Shown piece after piece: positions 56,541 through 64,000 of a stretch of DNA of 64,000 nucleotides. The notes under the pieces were generated by a model, which was not told the DNA's origin, searched no databases, and worked only from the letters and a program-made list of their open reading frames with translations. Both the position numbers and the translations under genes were made by a program. The first letter of the stretch is position 1. The number at the start of each line of letters is the position of its first letter. Source of the stretch: Limnomonas spitsbergensis (lineage: Eukaryota; Chlorophyta; Chlorophyceae; Chlamydomonadales); contig JAYJMM010000078.1 of assembly GCA_037349105.1 (NCBI GenBank), positions 310,001 to 374,000 on the forward strand. Direction: 5' to 3'.

Positions 56541-58350
56541 CTAGGTCTGCAGCGTCTCGGGGCGAGGGATCACGTCACTTGTGAGCTGCTAGCTACTCGC
56601 GTCAAGTGACAGCTCGAAAGGTGCACGCCCGGTCGTCCGCCTGTTATTTCCCTGCCACTGAACGGTCGACAAGGCAGGCAGCGTACTGGACGGAGCTTCC
56701 GTCATCACGGAAGCAGAGTGGTCGTTACTTTTTACCGGGATAGAGGGCTTAACCTTGCTAGTGATCGAGGTTGAAGACGTGGCCGGGAGGATGCGTGCGG
56801 GCTAAATCATCCAGGAGGCTAGACCGACTGAGCATGCACGCCTATCGAAAGTAGAGTCCTGTCGGCCAGACGGGACACTACTAGCTGCTGGGTGTCGTTG
56901 GGCGTAATGCATGCGGCAGCGCACGCACCTTGCGTTTGGACCGTCGCAGAAGGGGCTGGCACCACTTGACGACGGGAAGCTGGGCAGCGGCACTGCGTTC
57001 AGATGCAGACAGCAGGGACACACATGAACGCTAGATCAGACAGGCGAATTGCAGTACAAGGTGGCAAGCTATACGTTCGGCCTGACGAATCACGCATTCG
57101 GTAGCGAATGCAGAGAGGGCGGTCGGGGCGCCGAGTTGCGGACGCTCTCCAGCTTCCGAGTCCGCGCGCACGGCATCAGCCATTGGTGCTGCAAACTGTT
57201 GCATATGTTGCCTGTGTGACTTATCACTCATGGCTATGTGGATGTACCTTGCCTACCGGCACGCGGTGCTTCGACAACGACATGCAGTAATACAACTGTA
57301 TACTATATATCCAGCAACCATGATATCGGTCCACCTGTATGCGTGTAATAGAATCCAGGTGCACCCGTTGAGCCATGTCCACTCGTATTCCATGGAGGAA
57401 GATGCAACCGGTGTAAACTGATGCACGCATTATTTATCTTGTGAGCGTGCGCGGCTCATTCGGATCGGTGCATGCTACACCAAATACGTATAGTACACTG
57501 TCTCACTCCCTGTAAACTTCATCCCACGAGGGCATCACATGTCGTGACGCATGAACGAACCGCGCGGTGTACACATGCATGCATCGAAACTGGTCGCGCG
57601 GACGCGCCATCGTGTATCAGAATAATGGTAGCCAGGCGCAACATCGCGAGCTCGTGTTACCGTATGCGAATGTCACGTCTAGACAGCTTCTACGTGGAAG
57701 CGTATTCCGATGCGACGCATTCGACTGCCAACTTGTCGACGACCCTCCGACACTGCACTGTATATAGGGCATGCACGACGCTTGACAGACGATCCGACAT
57801 GGAATAATGTCGACCATTAGTACCTTGGACTCGCGCCATGCTGCTCGATGTTGCACACTGGGACTGTGTCAATCCGTAGCGAGCTGCAGTTCCGACGGGC
57901 CTTGCAGCAGCGTAGACGTTCCTGCTTCCGCGAGTTGTGACGGGGGCAGTGGGTGAATTCGCAAAGACATGACAGTTGGACAGGTTGTTCGGGGTTTGGG
58001 AGGGTTTGTACGTGGATAGTGTGAACGGGCAACCGTTCAGGCGCATTTGACTAACCGCGACTCCCTAGCTTCGCGTTTCTGACAGCTCGTGCCTCGCCCG
58101 GACAAGCAAGCCACCAGCGCTGCTGGCAGAAAGCAGTGAATCGATGCTAATTTTGAATGAACCGTAGGACGCGGTTGTGTTGTCGCATTTGCTGAGGCGA
58201 CAACGCGATGCGGCAACCGGCTGCTATCAGGACTATCACGCCCCGCCTAACTTCCACGGGATGTGTGACTTCCAGTGTGAGAAGAGGGAGGGGGAAGTGT
58301 GGGCGGGGACGGATACGAGCACGTTGGTACTCTGCCCTCGTGAACTGTAA
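56540..58350. other. Repeat-free segment of distinct texture, function unknown
   Basis: This 1.8-kb stretch lacks the minisatellites, SINE-like copies and LINE ends that fill the rest of the window. It is rich in CG-containing words and has no long open frame (the longest are about 110 codons). Two short hairpins stand out: GTCACTTG...CAAGTGAC at 56573-56611 and TTGTCGC...GCGACAA at 58173-58205. It could be a young insertion, a regulatory region between the divergent genes on either side, or a non-coding RNA locus. No domain was recognised. Confidence 0.4.
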
Positions 58351-58906
58351 TGGATTCTTCTTACATAAGCATGTGCTTTCTCGTTGCTCCTCATCTCACC
58401 CACCTCTGATACGAGCCTACCATCGAATCAGGGAATCAGGTTCCTACCTACCTCCGATCAGGGTTTATATAGCAAGAGTAACCAATCGGTCGGTCCGTTT
58501 TTCATTTTCACAATCGTTTCAGCCGGCTCACGATTACATACTCGTCAGAATCCACAGAGTGCGCTGTTAATTGTCTCCGGATACAATTCAATGAAAAGTA
58601 AGAGCTGCCTATCAGCCGCCTCGTCTGCCACCTATTCATGCAGCAGCTGCCACTCCCCACTGCCCCGATCCTCCCCAGGCCGACCGCGGTGGAACGGTCG
58701 CGACCGTTTATAGCGCACTTACGCTAAAATTCAGCTACACCACCCATGGGTGCACCCATACCGGTACGGCGAGCGGGACACATAAAAAGGACAAGAGGAA
58801 AGAAAGCCCTCCACTCATCCCATCCCATCTACAGCTAGCCTGCCGTTCATCACACAGCTAGGTTGTCTCCGGGTCATCACTCTGCAAGCCTTGTGCCCGC
58901 AGCCCC

Positions 58907-61900
58907 ATGCAGCTGTTCGCCGGTGCTTCAAGAGGCCTACAGCGCCCCAGCTCAGCCTCTCCAGCTGCGCCCATCACACCAGCAGTCCACAACGCCACCT
59001 GCAACCCCTCGCGACCCTCCCACCTACCCGGCCGCGTCAGCTCCGCACCATCGGCCGCTTCCACCTCTGGCTGTAGCAGCAGCGGCAGCCTCAGACGCCA
59101 TCACCCCCGCTGCCACGGCTACCCCAGCAGCAACTCCGTAGCCTCCTCGTGCTCGCTTGTGTCTCGTGCGCCTCCACAGCGTGTTGCTTGGCAGCCATCA
59201 GGAGGGCAACGGCAGAGCAACAAGAACATCATTTTGGCAGTCGGGGCAGGTGACTAGTCGGAATGCATGGGATCACATGGGGCCACGTTTGATAGGGCTC
59301 GTGCATGGGGATATGGGATGACATGGGGCCAGATTTGGTAGGTCTCGAGCTTTCATGCATGGGATCACTGAGGAACACATGGGACTGTGCTTGGCAGGGC
59401 TCATTCATGGGGCTGCATGGGATCGCATGGGACCATGTTTGGTAGGTTTCATGCAGTCATGCATGGGACCGCATAGGGCAGTGCTTTTATGAGGCTCATG
59501 CATGGGGCTGCATGGGACTACATGGGACAACACAGGTTCTTGATAGGTCTCATGCAGTCATGCATGGGATCGCATGGGAACGTGCTTGGTAAGGCTCATG
59601 CATGGGGCTGCATGGGCTCTGTGGGAGGGCTTATGAGGCAGCATGTGTTGCGATGGCTTCACCGGTGGGCCTACACCAGTAGCTGACTAAGGGGAAGAAG
59701 GAGGGGAGGTGAATGGGAAACAGGGAACGTATAGGAGTTTGGAGAGAGGGAATATAGTGTGCTGCCGCTGCTGCAAGAATGCGTGGTGGAATCCATAATT
59801 TTCTGGAAGTGAAGGAGGAAAGAGAGAAATGGTCTCCCGTGCCCTCCTTTCCCTGTATGCCCTCAACTATGCTTGTGAACCCCTGTCAGGTGGTGAGTCG
59901 GAGTAATTTACTGACTTCTGGGGCTGGCATGCAACCCCTGACAGGTGGTTGGTAAGAGTAATGTCCTGACGACTGGGGCTGACATGCACCCCATTTTTAT
60001 TTCCCTTCATGCCAGGGGCAAGCATGTCGGGAGTTGGTGCGTCTGACCCGACGCCTGGAGAGCTCAGGGCAGTGGCCCTCCTGGCAGCACAAGCTGGTGC
60101 CCAGGTACGTAGTTGCAGCAGCATGAACTGGGAATCCATTTGCATCGTGCTTTGGGATCCCATCTGCACGCATGTGGCGATCATGTATGCAGATTCGAAG
60201 CGGCCCAAGTGTGTAGTGGCCCATGCGCGCAGCATCTTAAATTGGGATTCCTTTATAATAGGTATGCTTTTGAATGGGATTTTGTGCACATATCGGATTG
60301 GATCCTTCTATCCCCCAGCTCCAAGGGGTCCTGATCAGAGCTGCTTAAGGACAGAATACCTGTCCTTTACCACTTCAAGTGTTTATTTTAACACACTTCA
60401 GCTACACTTCAGCTACATCACGGTCCATGAATGTGAGGGGCTGGTGCAGCAAGCCCTGCTGCTTGGACCACAGTCCGTCGGCCGGTCAAGGTTTGGCCCC
60501 AATCGGCCCAGTGGTGGCCGTCCGGCGGTTCCCCAAAGGTGGTCTGGCCCGCACTAAAAGAATCACAGGATACCACAATTTGGGGTCTGCTCAGAGGCCA
60601 CCACTGAGCCGATTGGGATCACACCATGGCTGGCCTACGACCGGTGGCCCAAGCAAAACACGGCATGCTGCACGAGGACCCCACGACCCTAGACGGCTAC
60701 CGGTATGTAGCTAAATTGTAGGTGCAGCAGCCCGAAGGAAAGATGGAGGCCTACGACATACCCCCTGAAGGCCTTCGTTACTTGCGTCCTGCCACCCCAG
60801 TGCCACCCTGCTAGAGAGGCTAAAAAAGCTGGAGGCCACCCCGCTATTCTGGCAGGTTGTGACGGCTGCCCCGCTATTCTGGCAGGTTGTGACGGCTGCC
60901 CCGCTATTCTGGCAGGTTGTGACGGCTGCCCCGCTATTCTGGCAGGTTGTGACGGCTGCCCCGCTATTCTGGCAGGTTGTGACGGCTGCCCCGCTATTCT
61001 GGCAGGTTGTGACGGCTGCCCCGCTATTCTGGCAGGTTGTGACGGCTGCCCCGCTATTCTGGCAGGTTGTGACGGCTGCCCCGCTATTCTGGCAGGTTGT
61101 GACGGCTGCCCCGCTATTCTGGCAGGTTGTGACGGCTGCCCCGCTAAGCCACACACCATCCAGCTTGAAGGCTTAATAGCAAACCGTGGTGCCCCTGGGA
61201 GCCTGCGTCATTTCACACACTTTTGATGAGCCACGCTAGCTAGCTGGGTGGCATGTCCTGCTCGAGGTTGGAGGTTAAAGGATGGCACATCACCCTTCAC
61301 CGGGAATCCTAAACCGTCAACTGTCAAATTTTGACCCTGGTGACAATGCTAGCAATGCTGAAAAGGCTGAAGGCATCCCTGCTAACCTGCAGGTGGTCAC
61401 CGCTGCGCTCGACAAACCGCACACCCCATCAAGCCTTGGACAGACCAAGGGCCGGTCTCGGACGGCCCTTAGCCCGTCCAATGCTGACCTTGGCCCGTCC
61501 AAGGCTGAGGCACAAAGGCCCAAACGTCAACAAGCGCTAAATAGTTGTATGGTCGCCCTCCTGCCCTGTCACCTTGCCAGGGGGTGACAGCTGCGATCAA
61601 CATGCCGCGTACCATCATGCTCAACGGCTGTCGAAAAAACGGCTGTCGAAAACGGCTGACGAAACGGCTGTCGAAAAAGGGCTTGGGGTAGCCCTGCTGA
61701 AATGTCGTAAAAGGCTAGGGGTAGCCCTGCTGCCCACTCACCCTGTCAGAGGGTGACCGCTGCGCTTGATAAGGCGAGTACCATCAAGCTCATAGGCTCA
61801 AAAGTCTAAAAAGTCTCAAAGCTCACACAACACATTATGTTGAAGAGTCTAATGGTCGCCCTCCAGTGTTTATTTTAGCACACTTCAGCTACAAATCAGC

Positions 61901-62591
61901 TACATCACGGTCCATGGCTGTGAGGGGCTGGTCCATGCTGCTTGGACCACCGTCCGTAGGCCGGTCAAGGTTTAACCCCAATCTGCTCTGGTGGTGGCCG
62001 CCCGGCGGCCCCCCAAAGGTGGTCTGGCGCGCACTAAGAGAATCACTGTCGCTCTCTTGTCCTGCCACTCTGTCAGGGGGTGACCACTGCCCTGGACAAG
62101 CTGCGCACCATCAAGTTCAAAAACTCAAAAATGCAAAACGGTCAAATGTCAAGAAGCCTCATGTTCTCCCTCCTGGCCTTTCACTCTCTCAGGTGGTTTG
62201 CCCGCTCCCCTGAACAAGCCGCGCACCATCAAGCTCACAAGCTCAAATGTCTAAGAGAGCTCATGGTCACCCGCCTGTCCTAGAAAAAAATGGTGAATTT
62301 AAAACCCAAGTAAAATATGTGGCAACTGTCTCCCTGTCAGGTGGTGACGGCTGCGCTCGACAAGCCGCGCACCATCAAGCTAACAAGCTCAAATATCTAA
62401 CAGAGCTCATGGGCACCCGTCTGTCCTAGAAAACAAAAACGGTGGATTTAAAAACCCAAGTAAAAATGTGGCAACTGTCACCCTGTCAGGTGGTGACCGC
62501 TGCGCTGGACAAGCCGCGCACCATCAAGCTCAAAGGCGCACTGGACCTCGTCACAGAGACTGATGAAGCCAGTGAGAGAGCAGTGCTGCAG
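58907..62591 (+). CDS. Unknown split gene, first three exons (3' incomplete)
   Basis: Exons: 58907-59249 (ATG start, Ser/Pro/Ala-rich, ending IILAVGAG), 60016-60104 (ASMSGVGASDPTPGELRAVA then LLAAQAGAQ) and 62490-62591 (VVTAALDKPRTIKLKGALDL then VTETDEASERAVLQ). Donors are GTGACT, GTACGT and GTGGGG; acceptors are GCCAG and TGTCAG. Phases 1 and 0 join exactly. The gene must continue past 64000. The first exon is disordered-looking. The later exons look helical. No domain is recognised. The third exon is exceptional: its two edges are copied many times into the flanking introns. The start ATG is the first in the frame but was not confirmed by context. Confidence 0.5.
59255..59640. repeat. Intronic repeat of about 50-60 bp
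   Basis: Loose units built from GCATGGGATCACATGGG, CATGTTTGGTAGGTCTCATG and CAGTCATGCATGGG fill the first intron. Confidence 0.8.
60382..60559 (+). mobile_element. SINE/MITE-like element, well preserved
   Basis: CTTCAGCTACACTTCAGC flank, then GGGGCTGGTGCAGCAAGC, CTGCTGCTTGGACCACAG, GGCCGGTCAAGGTTTGG, CCCAATCGGCCCAGTGG, GGCCGTCCGGCGG and GGTGGTCTGGCCCGCACTAA. Confidence 0.8.
60595..60672 (-). mobile_element. SINE/MITE-like element, partial, inverted
   Basis: Minus-strand fragment (GGCCACCACTGAGCCGATTG, CTGGCCTACGACCGGTGG) just downstream of the plus copy, forming an inverted pair. Confidence 0.65.
60843..61165 (+). repeat. 30-bp array, about ten units, with exon-edge content
   Basis: The unit is GACGGCTGCCCCGCTATTCT plus GGCAGGTTGT. 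Each unit carries an acceptor-like GGCAG followed by GTTGTGACGGCTGC, which matches the start of the exon at 62490 (GTGGTGACCGCTGC). The last unit runs on into GCCACACACCATCCAGCTTG, matching GCCGCGCACCATCAAGCTCA of that exon. The array therefore looks like an expansion of the exon's 5' edge. Confidence 0.9.
61388..62475 (+). repeat. Six or so longer copies of the 5' edge of exon 62490
   Basis: Copies at about 61388, 61570, 61745, 62075, 62190 and 62335 each contain a CAG-type acceptor, a GGTGACCGCTGCGCT-like start and a CGCACCATCAAGCTCA-like stretch (one to several substitutions). They are spaced 110-330 bases apart. The copy near 62335 is almost identical to the real edge at 62475-62530 and shares its upstream context (AAAACCCAAGTAAAA, TGTGGCAACTGTC). 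Confidence 0.9.
61866..62038 (+). mobile_element. SINE/MITE-like element, family reference copy
   Basis: The family consensus, read from several copies, is a (CTTCAGCTACA)n flank; CATCACGGTCCATGGCTGTG; GGGGCTGGTGCAGCAAGCC; CTGCTGCTTGGACCACCG; CCGTAGGCCGGTCAAGGTTT; GGCCCCAATCGGCCCAGTGG; TGGCCGCCCGGCGGCCCCC; AAAGGTGGTCTGGCGCGCAC; then TAA(A). Body length is about 150 bp. TGGTGCAGCAAG resembles a Pol III box A, and GGTCAAGGTTT loosely resembles box B about 45 bases on, so a SINE is possible. No terminal inverted repeats or clear target duplications were found, so MITE status is not excluded. This copy lacks the GCAGCAAGCC part. Confidence 0.8.
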
Positions 62592-64000
62592 GTGGGGGTT
62601 TAAGGTTAATAAAGGTGTGTGTTATCTGTGTGCGCGTCATGTCACTCGAGAACAATTCATGTTAGTGGAGCAAATACTGATGAAGCGAGTGAGAGAGCAG
62701 TGCTGCAGGTAGGGGTTTAAGGTTAATAAAGGTGTGTGTTATCTGTGTGCGCGTCATGTCACTCGAAAACAATTCATGTTATTGGAGCAAATACTGATGA
62801 AGCGAGTGAGAGAGCAGTGCTGCAGGTAGGGGTTTAAGGTTAATAAAGGTGTGTGTTATCTGTGTGAGCGTCATGTCACTCGAAAACAATTCATGTTAGT
62901 GGAGCAAATACTGATGAAGCGAGTGAGAGAGCAGTGCTGCAGGTAGGGGTTTAAGGTTAATAAAGGTGTGTGTTATCTGCGTGCGCGTCATGTCACTCGA
63001 AAACAATTCATGTTAGTGGAGCAAATACTGATGAAGCGAGGAGAGAGCAGTGCTGCAGGTAGGGGTTTAAGGTTAATAAAGGTGTGTGTTATCTGTGTGC
63101 GCGTCATGTCACTCGAAAACAATTCATGTTATTGGAGCAAATACTGATGAAGCGAGTGAGAGAGCAGTGCTGCAGGTAGGGGTTTAAGGTTAATAAAGGT
63201 GTATGTTATCTGCGTGCGCGTCATGTCACTCGAAAACAATTCATGTTAGTGGAGCAAATACTGATGAAGCGAGTGAGAGAGCAGTGCTGCAAGTAGGGGT
63301 TAAAGGTTAATAAAGGTGTGTGTTATCTGTGTGCGCGTCATGTCACTCGAAAACAATTCATGTTAGTGGAGCAAATACTGATGAAGCGAGTGAGAGAGCA
63401 GTGCTGCAGGTAGGGGTTTAAGGTTAATAAAGGTGTGTGTTATCTGCGTGCGCGTCATGTCACTCGAAAACAATTCATGTTAGTGGAGCAAATACTGATG
63501 AAGCGAGTGAGAGAGCAGTGCTGCAGGTAGGGGTTAAAGGTTAATAAAGGTGTGTGTTATCTGTGTGCGCGTCATGTCACTCGAAAACAATTCATGTTAG
63601 TGGAGCAAATACTGATGAAGCGAGTGAGAGAGCAGTGCTGCAGGTAGGGGTTAAAGGTTAATAAAGGTGTGTGTTATCTGCGTGCGCGTCATGTCACTCG
63701 AAAACAATTCATGTTAGTGGAGCAAATACTGATGAAGCGAGTAAGAGAGCAGTGCTGCAGGTAGGGGTTAAAGGTTAATAAAGGTGTGTGTTATCTGCGT
63801 GCGCGTCATGTCACTCGAAAACAATTCATGTTAGTGGAGCAAATACTGAAGAAGCCAGGGAGAGAGCAGTGCTGCAGGTAGGGGTTTAAGGTTAATAAAG
63901 GTGTGTGTTATCTGCGTGCGCGTCATGTCACTCTAAAACAATTCATGGTAGTGGAGTGAAATACTGATGAAGCCAGGGAGAGAGCAGTGCTGCAGGTAGG
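62592..64000 (+). repeat. 117-bp array of donor-side exon edge, 12 copies, runs off the window
   Basis: Each unit ends with CTGATGAAGCGAGTGAGAGA plus GCAGTGCTGCAG, the last 30 or so bases of the exon at 62490-62591, followed by GGTAGGGGTTTAAGG and GTTATCTGYGTGCGCGTCAT. The period is 117 (62591, 62708, 62825, 62942), with one unit about a base shorter. The TDEASERAVLQ codons are kept in most units. One unit (near 63292) has CTGCAAGTAG instead of CTGCAGGTAG, which removes the AG/GT donor. The array is cut by the window end. Confidence 0.95.

Noticed and set aside
60009..60110. Alternative reading of the 60016-60104 exon as CRELVRLTRRLESSGQWPSW
   Set aside because: It looks helical and plausible, but its phase would meet a stop in the next exon. 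The GASDPTPGELRA frame joins both neighbours.

Overview
The window is nuclear DNA from a eukaryote, most likely a green alga of the prasinophyte type. This is an inference from four things. Genes are split by many GT-AG introns. A ribosomal P1 protein is cut into three small exons. A zinc-finger half resembles the plant YABBY family. The DNA between genes is dominated by minisatellites, short dispersed elements, retrotransposon ends and telomere-like repeats. No prokaryotic operons, rRNA genes or CRISPR arrays were seen. The species was not identified.

Layout. 1-2.07 kb is a 41-bp minisatellite. 2-14 kb is gene-poor: LINE 3' ends, a 22-bp array, C-rich and TTCAGGG telomere-like tracts, and two low-complexity reading frames (poly-Gln; poly-Ala/Glu). 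14.0-16.85 kb (-) holds a long exon with a YABBY-like zinc-finger half and ten copies of an RRxST/FGEALAMLL repeat. 19.8-21.6 kb (-) is a frameshifted hAT-type transposase. 22.6-23.8 kb (-) has the ribosomal P1 gene and a small ORF upstream. 24.6-25.1 kb (+) is a LINE 3' end. 28.56-33.77 kb (-) is a seven-exon acyltransferase gene with both catalytic motifs. 35.8 kb (-) is a tRNA-Thr-like sequence. 38.2-42.0 kb (+) is a MYND zinc-finger gene. 45.2-56.3 kb (-) is a gene of at least 14 exons and unknown function, carrying a 2.5-kb 66-bp minisatellite in one intron. 56.5-58.35 kb is unusually free of repeats. 58.9 kb to the end (+) is another split gene of unknown function running off the window.

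Exon models were built by hand from splice sites and reading phase. Within each gene the joined phases agree, and this is the main support for unnamed genes.

The most unusual signal is that exon edges are copied into neighbouring introns. Pieces holding a splice acceptor plus the first bases of an exon recur in the upstream intron. Pieces holding the last bases of an exon plus the donor recur in the downstream intron. The extreme case is the 102-nt exon at 62490-62591, with about 17 acceptor-side copies upstream and about 12 donor-side copies downstream at a 117-bp period. Similar copies flank one exon of the MYND gene and several exons of the 45-56 kb gene. A second theme is a roughly 150-bp dispersed SINE- or MITE-like family with more than 15 copies, one of which seems to contain an acyltransferase exon.
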